6,525 nt of DNA from assembly GCA_902535565.1 (NCBI GenBank), contig CACAUH010000069.1, positions 1-6,525 of the forward strand, read 5' to 3'. This document shows, piece by piece, positions 1 to 6,525 of this stretch (position 1 is its first letter; every line of letters starts with the position of its first letter). Source of the DNA: an uncultured Bacteroidota bacterium. Lineage in GTDB: Bacteria; Bacteroidota; Bacteroidia; Flavobacteriales; UA16. Below the pieces are notes generated by a model, which was given only the letters and a program-made list of their open reading frames with translations, made no database searches and was not told the origin of the DNA. The position numbers were made by a program, and so were the translations under genes.

Positions 1-185
1 ATGTGCTTGAAAATCTTGACAAAGCTTTCCTGCAATACATCCTCTGCATCCTCCCGGGCATTGGTGTGGCGTATTGCCGTGGCAAACAGCTGACCGCTGA
101 ACCTCGCGTACAGCTCCTGCTGCGCAAAAGAACGTTGGGCCTTGCAACCCTCAATCAACTGTTTGACTTCCTCACTCGACGCCAT
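1..185 (-). CDS. Sigma-70 family (ECF-type) RNA polymerase sigma factor, N-terminal part
   Basis: Reading leftward from an ATG at 185-183, 61 codons are open to the window edge, so the gene is cut at its 3' end. The visible protein covers sigma region 2. Residues 11-40 form the first helices (EGCKAQRSFAQQELYARF), and residues 45-61 read EDAEDVLQESFVKIFKH, the classic region 2.2 core-binding signature of ECF sigma factors. The protein would bind core RNA polymerase and direct it to a dedicated promoter set. Region 4 and any downstream anti-sigma gene lie outside the window, so target and signal cannot be inferred. It starts 45 bp after the ACMSD stop on the same strand and could be co-transcribed with it. 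A G-rich stretch just before the ATG could be its ribosome site. Family assignment is strong; calling it ECF rather than another short sigma-70 type is likely but not proven by region 2 alone. Confidence 0.88.
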   Translation of the reverse strand, partial: MASSEEVKQLIEGCKAQRSFAQQELYARFSGQLFATAIRHTNAREDAEDVLQESFVKIFKH

Positions 186-196
186 GGCTCCCCCTA
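186..196 (-). promoter_or_regulatory. Possible ribosome binding site of the sigma factor gene
   Basis: On the minus strand the bases just before the ATG at 185 read TAGGGGGAGCC, a purine-rich run with Shine-Dalgarno character. The spacing to the start codon is rather short. It supports 185 as the true start. No clear TAnnTTTG element is visible in the 45-bp gap upstream, which fits read-through from the ACMSD gene. Confidence 0.4.
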
Positions 197-230
197 AGAA
201 CGGCTATTCCAACCCATCCGTTGCCTCGCC

Positions 231-1241
231 TCAGGCAAATCTTGTCGCGTCCACGCCGAGCCACTCAATGGCAGAACCGTGAAACATGAGCGATCGGTCC
301 GCCTCCGACAGGTCCATCTCCGTTTCCAAGTATCGTCCAAACTCCAAATCGCCCAGTGGAAATGGATAATCGGACCCCATCACAATGCGATGAGCCCCCT
401 GAAGTTCAAGGGCGTATTGCATCATCCGTGCGTCGTGAGTGATGCTGTCCACCCAGAAGCGCCCGACATAATCTCGGGGATTGTTTGGATTGTCGACCGC
501 CACCAGATCCGGCCTGCAACGCCAACCATGCTCTATACGCCCCAGCGTCGACAAGAACGCACCCGACGCATGACTGAACATCACCCGCAGGTGGGGATGC
601 CTGTCGAAGATGCCGGAGAACACCATCGAGCAAGCTGCCCTTGATGTCTCTGCCGGCATGCCAACGAGCCAAGGCAACCAATATTTGGTCATCATCTCCT
701 TGCCCATCATGTCCCACGGGTGGATCATGATGCACATGCCAAGACGCTCACAAGCCTCCCACAATGGATTGAATCTCGGCTCGGAGAGATTGTACCCGTT
801 GATGTTGGATCCAATCTGAATGCCATGCAGCCCCAACGCTTTACAACGCTCGAGTTCGGCAATGCTCAATTCGGTGTCCTGCATGGGCAAAGTGCCAAGG
901 CCCACATAGTGACGCGGATGATCTTGGACCGTGCGCGCAATGTCATCGTTTAAGAACCGTGCAATGTCGCAGGTGTCCTGAGGTTTTGCCCAATACGCAA
1001 ACAGCACCGGAATTGTACAGACCACCTGAACTTGGACGCCACACTTTGCATACTCTTCGATTCGAACTCGCGCATCCCAGCAGTTGGATTGAACCTCTCT
1101 AAAGAAACGGTCTCCCTGCATCATTCGCGCCGCACCCTCTTTGTGATGTTCCAGATGAATGAAGGCGCCATAGCCCAGCTTCCTGCTCCAGTCAGGCAGC
1201 GACTTGGGCATGATGTGTGTGTGGGTGTCGATTTTCAGCAT
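231..1241 (-). CDS. ACMSD: 2-amino-3-carboxymuconate-6-semialdehyde decarboxylase (ACMSD), amidohydrolase family
   Basis: This 336-residue protein matches the length and motif order of animal and bacterial ACMSD (EC 4.1.1.45), a zinc-dependent decarboxylase of the amidohydrolase superfamily acting in the cytoplasm. It converts 2-amino-3-carboxymuconate semialdehyde to 2-aminomuconate semialdehyde in the kynurenine route of tryptophan breakdown, competing with spontaneous cyclisation to quinolinate. The metal site is intact: H7 and H9 in the opening DTHTH motif, H174 in IMIHPWDM, and D291 in GSDYPFPLGD. The catalytic His is H224 in FSHASGAF, and R48 and R243 match conserved substrate-binding arginines. 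Other family blocks are NCWD (53-56), YWAKP (83-87), VGLGTLPMQ (113-121) and KYWLPWLVGMPAET (186-199). From memory of the human protein, these align almost without gaps. The start lies 11 bp after the stop of the solute-binding lipoprotein gene, with no strong Shine-Dalgarno, implying one transcript. No other kynurenine-pathway enzyme is in the window. Bacterial versions are often called nbaD. Confidence 0.96.
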   Translation of the reverse strand: MLKIDTHTHIMPKSLPDWSRKLGYGAFIHLEHHKEGAARMMQGDRFFREVQSNCWDARVRIEEYAKCGVQVQVVCTIPVLFAYWAKPQDTCDIARFLNDDIARTVQDHPRHYVGLGTLPMQDTELSIAELERCKALGLHGIQIGSNINGYNLSEPRFNPLWEACERLGMCIMIHPWDMMGKEMMTKYWLPWLVGMPAETSRAACSMVFSGIFDRHPHLRVMFSHASGAFLSTLGRIEHGWRCRPDLVAVDNPNNPRDYVGRFWVDSITHDARMMQYALELQGAHRIVMGSDYPFPLGDLEFGRYLETEMDLSEADRSLMFHGSAIEWLGVDATRFA

Positions 1242-1252
1242 CCAGCCGGAAG

Positions 1253-2899
1253 TTAATGTTGGACTTCTGTGCGACGTTCCACGAAACGCAAATCAAGCCT
1301 GTTGTTGGGCGTCGCCCTCCACCCAGTCCATTCGGATGCCACAAGGTGCAGCACATCATCGTGCCACAAGGGAATCACAGGCATTTCATCCAATACATGG
1401 CGTTCCATGTTGCGAAGCACCTCATGCCGCTCCGCTCCTGCTGGAAGGGTTGAAGCCATGCGCAACAGGCTGTCTGATACCACATCTGCATACCGTGTGT
1501 AATTCGGTCCCGCAGGAGTCCAGCGCGACCGGTCGAACAGACCGAGGAAATTCTCTGCGTCGGGATAATCGGCCAACCATGATTTTCGAAAGAGGGACAC
1601 CTCGCTTTGGGCAACACGCTCCGCATCAATGCCGCTCGGTGCAACGTCGATGACAACATCGACTCCAAACTTCTCCCATGTGTGCTGCAAGGCGGCAGCC
1701 AACTCAGCAGTTGAAGGCTTGGTTCCAAGCACCCCGGCATTTAAACGAGTCAGGGGCGGCTCCGGACCCACGCCCACTTGAGCCAACAATTCCTTGGCTG
1801 CTATCGGGTCGTGGACGAGGGAAACATGACCCGGCCTCTCCTCTTGAGAAAAGCCCGGCATTCCATGGGGCACGAACCCAAGTGCAACAGAGGCACCCCC
1901 AGCCCTCAACTCGTCTACCAGTAATTGCCGATCCAAGGCCATGCTCATCGCGCGTCGGACTTCTGGCAAGATGGGTGCCCTGCCAATGGCTGCGCATGAG
2001 GCGCTATCGGCCAGAATACCGATGTAATCGGTTTTTAGAAACGGGACGGTATACCGCTTGAAACGCCCCTGCCATTCTGAATTCCACTGGCCATCACCGT
2101 CAAAGAACACGTCCATCCATTCCGGTCTTGGTGCAGAAACAAAATCATACCGACCCTGACGAAAACCCAGCATTTCCGCTCCTTCTTCCCGATTGAACTC
2201 AATTCGAACGCCATCCAGCAATGGGAGGCGCCGACCATCGGCAGCCCGCATCCAATACTCCGGGTTTCGATGCAACACCATGGCCGTTTCCGGCAACCAC
2301 CCCTTGAGCAAGAATGGCCCAGTGCCGAGGTCGAGCGCTTGGGCATTTACACCAACCCCTCCTCCTTTTAGTATCGAAGCTTGGGGCGTGGCTAGAAGAC
2401 TGGCAAACACCGGATTTGGGGCTTTCAGACGCAGGACCACACTGTCCAAACCTATGGCCGTGACCCCTCCCTCGTCAAGGAGGCCGTCGAGTATCCACCT
2501 TCCGGGAAGGGCCTGTACAGGGTCTAGCAACCGTTGAAAACTGAGGACCACGTCGTCCGCAGTGAGGGGCGAGCCATCGTGAAAACTCACATCACTTTTC
2601 AATTTGAACGAATAGACTGTCCCTCTGCCGGAGACCGACCATTCTGAGGCGAGGGCGGGAACCACATTCAATGCCGTGTCAAATTCAAGAAGGCCCTCAT
2701 ACAACTGGTCGACAACCCAAAGGGACTCCAAATCAACAGCCCGAGCTGGGTCGATAGACTGGATGCCATCGGCAGCGTTGTAGACGAACAAATCCAGCGG
2801 GCCTTCACTTTCCCCGTGCGAACACCCGGAAAGAACTGCAAACATTAGGATTGCGAGCCATTTCCCTGCTTCGATTTCCATTTCCATTTGACGGAACAT
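1253..2899 (-). CDS. Family 5 extracellular solute-binding lipoprotein (peptide/OppA-DppA type)
   Basis: This 548-residue protein is a bacterial extracellular solute-binding protein of family 5, the peptide/nickel group that delivers ligand to ABC importers. A hydrophobic signal (residues 14-25) ends in a lipobox LSGC with C26 as the lipidated cysteine, so the mature protein is a membrane-anchored lipoprotein. Family landmarks follow in order: the SIDPA block (48-52), YEGLLEFD (67-74), LASEWSVS (83-90), FHDGSPLTADDV (106-117), GTGPFLLKGW (192-201), HRNPEYW (210-216), ALDRQLL (321-327), and WLADYPDAENFLGLF (441-455). D444 in that last block sits where OppA uses an Asp to bind the free amino group of peptides, which hints at a peptide or amino-bearing ligand. 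No permease or ATPase for it is in view. The ATG at 2899 gives the longest form. In-frame ATGs at 2887 and 2881 are equally possible, because residues 1-12 are acidic and unlike a normal signal N-region. It is the first gene of the leftward block; the exact ligand is unknown. Confidence 0.93.
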   Translation of the reverse strand: MFRQMEMEIEAGKWLAILMFAVLSGCSHGESEGPLDLFVYNAADGIQSIDPARAVDLESLWVVDQLYEGLLEFDTALNVVPALASEWSVSGRGTVYSFKLKSDVSFHDGSPLTADDVVLSFQRLLDPVQALPGRWILDGLLDEGGVTAIGLDSVVLRLKAPNPVFASLLATPQASILKGGGVGVNAQALDLGTGPFLLKGWLPETAMVLHRNPEYWMRAADGRRLPLLDGVRIEFNREEGAEMLGFRQGRYDFVSAPRPEWMDVFFDGDGQWNSEWQGRFKRYTVPFLKTDYIGILADSASCAAIGRAPILPEVRRAMSMALDRQLLVDELRAGGASVALGFVPHGMPGFSQEERPGHVSLVHDPIAAKELLAQVGVGPEPPLTRLNAGVLGTKPSTAELAAALQHTWEKFGVDVVIDVAPSGIDAERVAQSEVSLFRKSWLADYPDAENFLGLFDRSRWTPAGPNYTRYADVVSDSLLRMASTLPAGAERHEVLRNMERHVLDEMPVIPLWHDDVLHLVASEWTGWRATPNNRLDLRFVERRTEVQH

Positions 2900-2911
2900 G
2901 CGGAAAAGTTA
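2900..2911 (-). promoter_or_regulatory. Possible Bacteroidota -7 element for the leftward block
   Basis: On the minus strand TAACTTTT (2911 to 2904) resembles the Bacteroidota primary sigma -7 box TAnnTTTG with the last base changed. It lies four bases before the ATG at 2899. I see no TTG at the expected -33 distance. If used, transcription would begin at or near that ATG, giving either a leaderless message or, more comfortably, a short leader for the in-frame ATGs at 2887 or 2881. Confidence 0.3.
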
Positions 2912-2917
2912 AACCTC

Positions 2918-2943
2918 TTGCGGCCTGCGAGGTTCTACTTTCG
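2918..2943 (+). promoter_or_regulatory. Possible Bacteroidota promoter of the TonB-dependent receptor gene
   Basis: TACTTTCG at 2936-2943 matches the Bacteroidota -7 consensus TAnnTTTG at all but one fixed base. It lies seven bases before the ATG at 2951, a very short-leader layout that I recall as common in this phylum. A TTG at 2918-2920 could act as the -33 element, but its 15-base spacing is shorter than the usual 17-23. The site also supports 2951 rather than an upstream ATG as the start. Confidence 0.42.
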
Positions 2944-2950
2944 CCACACG

Positions 2951-5359
2951 ATGTCCACTTCGCGTTTCCTCTTCCTGTTTTTGGTCCTATCGACCCTCCC
3001 TCAATTGCTTTTTGGACAATCGCACACGCTCAGTGGACGGGTCATCGATGCGGAAACGGGAGAGTACATTCTCGGTGCCACGGTTGTCGTTGAGGAAGAG
3101 GCAACGGGGACCGCTTCAAACACTTACGGCTTCTACAGCCTGACATTGCCCGCTGGCGTTCGAAAACTGAACTGGTCTTTCATTGGATATGTTCAAGAGA
3201 CGCGAGAGGTGAATCTCAATCGCGACCAGACAATCGACATTGAGCTCCGACCCAATGTCATTGCTGTGGCTGCAGCTGAGGTCGAGGCAGAGCGATCGGC
3301 CCACACTGAGAGCACCGACATGGGTAAAGCAAAGGTGGGCGTGGAAACCATCAAGTCCCTCCCCGCCCTTTTGGGAGAGGTTGATGTGCTCAAAGTCATC
3401 CAATACCTCCCTGGCATCCAGAGCGCGGGTGAAGGCAATTCAGGCTTTTATGTTCGCGGCGGTGGACCGGACCAAAACCTGGTCCTTGTGGATGACGCAG
3501 TGGTATACAATGCCTCCCACCTCTTCGGGTTCTTCAGCGTTTTCAACGCGGATGCGGTTAAGGACATCGAGATCACCAAAGGCACGATGCCCGCGCGGTT
3601 CGGAGGGCGAGTGAGCTCCGTTCTGGACATCGGGCTCAAAGAAGGAAATGCACGCAGAACGGCAGTCAGTGGCGGAATCGGCCTCATCAGCTCACGCCTC
3701 ACAGTGGAAGCTCCCATTGTGGAAGACACGGCGAGCTTTATCATCAGTGGCAGGAGAACCTATATCGATCTATTGGCCAAGCCTTTCGTAAACCCCGAGA
3801 GTGCCTTTACGGGTTCGGGCTATTATTTCTATGACCTCAATGCCAAAGCCAATTGGCGGGCTTCGGCGAAAAACCAATTCTACCTCAGCGGCTACTTTGG
3901 CCGAGACGTATTCAACTTCCAATCCAGCGCATCCAACTTCGGAAGCAGAATCCCATGGGGAAATGCCACCGTTACCGCAAGGTGGAACCACGTGATCAAT
4001 GACAAGGCCTTTCTCACCACAACAGCCACCTACAGCGACTATGAATTTGCCTTTGAGGCGCGACAGGACAGCTTCACTTTTGGCTTCAGAAGCGGCATTG
4101 ACGACCGGGGTCTGAAGACCAGACTGACCCTGTACCCCAATGTGAGGCACACCGTTCGAGCGGGTTTGGAATACACCTACCACACCTTTTTGCCCACGGA
4201 ATTTTATGCCACGTCTAACAATGTCGACTTTGACTTGGGGGAAGCAGTTCGCACCCGCAGCCACGAGATGAGCGTCTACGTCGAAGACGAGTTCGACGTG
4301 TCCGATGCCCTTCGAATCAACGCCGGAATAAGGTGGAGTGGCTTTCTTCAAACTGGCCCATTCACTCGCTACGTGCCCCCTCAGCAGAATGACCCTTTGG
4401 CCGCCACCCAAGCAGCCGATGAAATCCGCTACACACCTGGGGAAACTGTCGCCACCTACGGACTCTTCGGCGGCTCCATTTCCGGGTTGGAACCCCGCCT
4501 GTCTATGCGCCTGACCACCGGACCACGGAGCTCCATCAAAGCTGGCGTGGGGCGAAACCTCCAGTATATCCACCTGGCCTCGCTCTCCCCTACTTCGCTT
4601 CCCGGTGATATCTGGCTCCCCAGTTCAGACAGGGTGCGCCCACAGGATGGCACGCAGGTGTCGGCAGGCTGGTTTCGGGATTTTGGTGCCGACCGCAACA
4701 TTGAGGCGTCGGTGGAAGTCTATCACAAGTGGCTCTACAACCTGGTCGCCTATGCCGACGGTAGTACGCCTGAGGACAACATCCGAAACAACGTCGACAA
4801 CAACCTCGTATTCGGCAAGGGAACGAGCTATGGTGCAGAGTTCTTCCTCAAACGAAGAAGAGGCGAATGGACGGGTTGGATTGGCTACACCTGGAGTAAG
4901 ACCGACCGAGAGTTTGCTGAACTCAACGAAGGACGTCCCTTCCCCTCTCGCTACGACAGAAGGCACGACCTGAGCGTGGTGCTGGAATGGACTTTGGATG
5001 ACCGGTGGAAACTCGGTGGAACCTTCATCTACGGCACGGGCAATGCCATTACAGTTCCGTCACAACGGTATTTCTTGGATGGCAACCTCGTGGACGTTTA
5101 TGGGCCGCGCAATGGCTTCCGAATGCCAGCGTATCACCGAGCAGATTTCGGTGCCACTCACAACCCTCGCCCAAAGAAGGGGCGTGAACGCAAGGGCCAA
5201 TGGGTGTTTTCCGTTTACAATCTTTACAATCGGCAGAATCCATACTTCATTTATTTCGGCAACGATGGAGATTTGACCGAGGGAACACTGGACATTCAGG
5301 CCTACCAAGTGAGCCTGTTTCCCATCCTCCCATCGGTCACTTGGAACTTCAAGTTCTGA
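2951..5359 (+). CDS. TonB-dependent outer-membrane receptor with carboxypeptidase-regulatory-like N-terminal domain
   Basis: The protein has 802 residues from the chosen ATG. Residues 1-23 form a signal peptide (short basic start, Leu/Phe-rich core, end at LLFGQ). Residues about 25-100 form a CarboxypepD-regulatory-like beta-sandwich (HTLSGRVIDAETGE, then ILGATV, NTYGFYSLTLP and FIGY), typical of Bacteroidota receptors. The plug spans about 137-233, with LPALLGEVDVLK, the YVRGGGPDQN loop (167-176), YNASHLFGFFSVFNAD and PARFGGRVSSVLDI. The rest is the beta-barrel, ending in a terminal Phe (WNFKF) as outer-membrane barrels do. It would import a large or scarce ligand using TonB-ExbBD energy; the ligand cannot be read from sequence, and no SusD-like partner follows it. 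An upstream in-frame ATG at 2888 would add 21 non-signal-like residues and overlap the divergent gene's start, so 2951 is preferred. It is transcribed away from the solute-binding lipoprotein gene across 51 bp. Confidence 0.95.
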   Translation: MSTSRFLFLFLVLSTLPQLLFGQSHTLSGRVIDAETGEYILGATVVVEEEATGTASNTYGFYSLTLPAGVRKLNWSFIGYVQETREVNLNRDQTIDIELRPNVIAVAAAEVEAERSAHTESTDMGKAKVGVETIKSLPALLGEVDVLKVIQYLPGIQSAGEGNSGFYVRGGGPDQNLVLVDDAVVYNASHLFGFFSVFNADAVKDIEITKGTMPARFGGRVSSVLDIGLKEGNARRTAVSGGIGLISSRLTVEAPIVEDTASFIISGRRTYIDLLAKPFVNPESAFTGSGYYFYDLNAKANWRASAKNQFYLSGYFGRDVFNFQSSASNFGSRIPWGNATVTARWNHVINDKAFLTTTATYSDYEFAFEARQDSFTFGFRSGIDDRGLKTRLTLYPNVRHTVRAGLEYTYHTFLPTEFYATSNNVDFDLGEAVRTRSHEMSVYVEDEFDVSDALRINAGIRWSGFLQTGPFTRYVPPQQNDPLAATQAADEIRYTPGETVATYGLFGGSISGLEPRLSMRLTTGPRSSIKAGVGRNLQYIHLASLSPTSLPGDIWLPSSDRVRPQDGTQVSAGWFRDFGADRNIEASVEVYHKWLYNLVAYADGSTPEDNIRNNVDNNLVFGKGTSYGAEFFLKRRRGEWTGWIGYTWSKTDREFAELNEGRPFPSRYDRRHDLSVVLEWTLDDRWKLGGTFIYGTGNAITVPSQRYFLDGNLVDVYGPRNGFRMPAYHRADFGATHNPRPKKGRERKGQWVFSVYNLYNRQNPYFIYFGNDGDLTEGTLDIQAYQVSLFPILPSVTWNFKF

Positions 5360-5409
5360 GGTTTCCAGCCGAAAATGTCCATTTGACACTTGCCGCAGGG
5401 GCAACAGTC

Positions 5410-6525
5410 ATGCCTCACTCTAAAGACACCAAGCGCCGCTACCTTCGCCCCATGGGACCGCTCTCCGCGCTCAATCCTTTTTTCTGGAAATACCGCGGTC
5501 GGTTGTTGCTCGGGTTTCTATTTGTCTTCTTAACGAATGCCTTTGCGGTCTTCGCCCCTGTGGTCATTGGCGAAGGCATCAATGCCTTGGAGGATGCCTA
5601 CTCTCGTTTCCTGCGCCCCCTGTCTGAGGGGGCCGATGCCAACGACCTGTTTCTCAACGCCTCTCTCAACCTTCCACCGACCTTGGGACACATCTCGGAT
5701 TGGACGGGATGGAGTGTAAACGGGTTCGCTTCCCTGCGCAACCAGAACGACGTCATATCGGCCATTGCGACCATTGCTGGGCTCCAAGCCGTCCTTTATC
5801 TCTTGGCCTACCTGCTGAAGGGCATCTTTTCATTCATGACGAGGCAAACCATCATTGTGATGAGCCGGCTCATCGAATACGACCTCAAAGCGGCCATCTA
5901 CGATCACTATCAACGCCTTCCGCTCTCTTTTTACAAAATCCACGCTACGGGGGACCTCATGAACCGCATCTCCGAGGATGTCTCCAAAGTCCGGATGTAT
6001 CTCGGCCCGGCCGTGATGTATGGCCTGACGTTGGTCACCATGATGGTCCTCACCATCGGTGTCATGGTCCAAATTGACCCGGTCCTTACCCTATGGTCAT
6101 TGGCCCCACTCCCCTTCATGAGTGTGTCGGTCTATTTCGTCAGTGCGCGGATTCACCAAAAAAGCGATGCTGTTCAAGCCCAGCAAAGCCTGCTCAGCGC
6201 TATGGTACAGCAAGCCTATGCGGGAATCCGCGTCTTGGTGGCCCACCGCAGGGAGGCCCGCGCTGAAGCTCGATTTGCCAATGAGGCTGACCTGTACAAA
6301 GCCCGAACGCTGGACCTGGTCAAGGTCGATGCCCTTTTTATGCCCATCATTGTCATGCTTGTGGGCCTGAGCACCATTCTGACTATTTATGTTGGCGGGC
6401 TTAGGGTCCTGTCGGGCGACCTTCAATTGGGCCACATCTTCCAATTTGTATTCTATGTGAACCTATTGACATGGCCCTTCGCATCGATTGGCTGGGTCAC
6501 CTCCCTCATTCAAAAGGCCTCCGCG
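5410..6525 (+). CDS. ABC exporter, fused permease/ATPase (MsbA/MdlB-like), transmembrane half; truncated by window edge
   Basis: From an ATG at 5410, 372 codons run open to the window edge. They form the type 1 ABC exporter transmembrane domain. Six segments are visible at about 32-54, 115-140, 200-221, 224-246, 306-330 and 341-364. Family landmarks include LIEYDLKAAIYDHYQRLPLSFY (154-175), TGDLMNRISEDVSKVR (180-195), LGPAVMYG (198-205) and QQAYAGIRVLVAHRREA (267-283), the last belonging to the long cytoplasmic helix. The ATP-binding domain with Walker and signature motifs must lie beyond 6525. Such half-transporters dimerise in the inner membrane and export lipids, drugs or peptides; the substrate is not deducible. 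The segment 1-2 periplasmic loop (about 55-113) is longer than in MsbA as I remember it. The gene starts 50 bp after the receptor stop with no clear terminator or promoter between them, so read-through is possible. A CAGGGG run at 5396-5401 is a weak ribosome-site candidate. Confidence 0.93.
   Translation, partial: MPHSKDTKRRYLRPMGPLSALNPFFWKYRGRLLLGFLFVFLTNAFAVFAPVVIGEGINALEDAYSRFLRPLSEGADANDLFLNASLNLPPTLGHISDWTGWSVNGFASLRNQNDVISAIATIAGLQAVLYLLAYLLKGIFSFMTRQTIIVMSRLIEYDLKAAIYDHYQRLPLSFYKIHATGDLMNRISEDVSKVRMYLGPAVMYGLTLVTMMVLTIGVMVQIDPVLTLWSLAPLPFMSVSVYFVSARIHQKSDAVQAQQSLLSAMVQQAYAGIRVLVAHRREARAEARFANEADLYKARTLDLVKVDALFMPIIVMLVGLSTILTIYVGGLRVLSGDLQLGHIFQFVFYVNLLTWPFASIGWVTSLIQKASA

Noticed and set aside
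279..644. A 121-codon plus-strand frame opposite the ACMSD gene.
   Set aside because: It is antisense to a gene with intact catalytic residues; its composition (many His, Arg and Pro) is that of a shadow frame.
2914..2932. Interrupted dyad CCTC-N11-GAGG in the divergent intergenic region, considered as an operator.
   Set aside because: Only four perfect pairs per arm; too weak to call without comparative data.
2888..2950. An upstream in-frame ATG that would lengthen the TonB-dependent receptor by 21 residues.
   Set aside because: The added segment would push the signal peptide inward, would overlap the divergent gene's start, and lies upstream of the likely -7 element.
3770..4573. A 267-codon open frame on the minus strand inside the TonB-dependent receptor gene.
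   Set aside because: It is fully antisense to a well-supported receptor, the translation has no recognisable domain or signal, and long shadow frames are expected at this GC content.
5378..5385. TCCATTTG, a partial match to the Bacteroidota -7 box upstream of the ABC exporter.
   Set aside because: The key second base is wrong and there is no TTG at a suitable -33 distance.
5383..5388. TTGACA, the E. coli -35 hexamer, just before the ABC exporter gene.
   Set aside because: It lies only 21 bases from the ATG with no -10 partner, and Bacteroidota primary sigma factors do not use this consensus.
5390..5404. Small inverted repeat TTGCC-GCAGG-GGCAA between the receptor and exporter genes, considered as a terminator.
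   Set aside because: The stem is only five base pairs, no T-run follows, and it lies five bases before the exporter start; chance is a sufficient explanation.

Overview
The window looks like ordinary chromosome from a member of the Bacteroidota, probably a free-living or marine Flavobacteriales-like lineage with moderately high GC (mid-50s percent by eye). The phylum call rests on three things. The TonB-dependent receptor carries an N-terminal carboxypeptidase-regulatory-like domain before its plug. Start codons lack strong Shine-Dalgarno sites, and elements resembling the Bacteroidota -7 box (TAnnTTTG) lie only a few bases upstream of them. The sigma factor and ABC exporter fragments also read like Bacteroidota homologues. 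The lower rank is a guess.

The layout is two divergent gene blocks around a 51-bp intergenic region (2900-2950). The leftward block, in transcription order, is a family 5 extracellular solute-binding lipoprotein (2899 to 1253), an 11-bp gap, 2-amino-3-carboxymuconate-6-semialdehyde decarboxylase (ACMSD, 1241 to 231), a 45-bp gap, and the first 61 codons of a sigma-70/ECF-type sigma factor that runs off the left edge (185 to 1). The rightward block is a TonB-dependent outer-membrane receptor (2951-5359), a 50-bp gap, and the transmembrane half of a type I ABC exporter that runs off the right edge before its nucleotide-binding domain (5410-6525). Almost all of the window is coding. There is no intergenic stretch over about 51 bp, and I saw no tRNA, rRNA, CRISPR array, insertion sequence or convincing terminator.

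How the genes work together is only partly visible. ACMSD belongs to the kynurenine branch of tryptophan breakdown, where it diverts the aminocarboxymuconate semialdehyde intermediate away from quinolinate/NAD synthesis. Its tight coupling to a peptide-type binding lipoprotein, with no permease or other kynurenine gene in view, is the least expected feature. The lipoprotein and the divergent outer-membrane receptor could serve one import route with shared control, but that is inference. I found no convincing sign of a wholly new system; the notable points are the gene pairing and the compact divergent promoter region.
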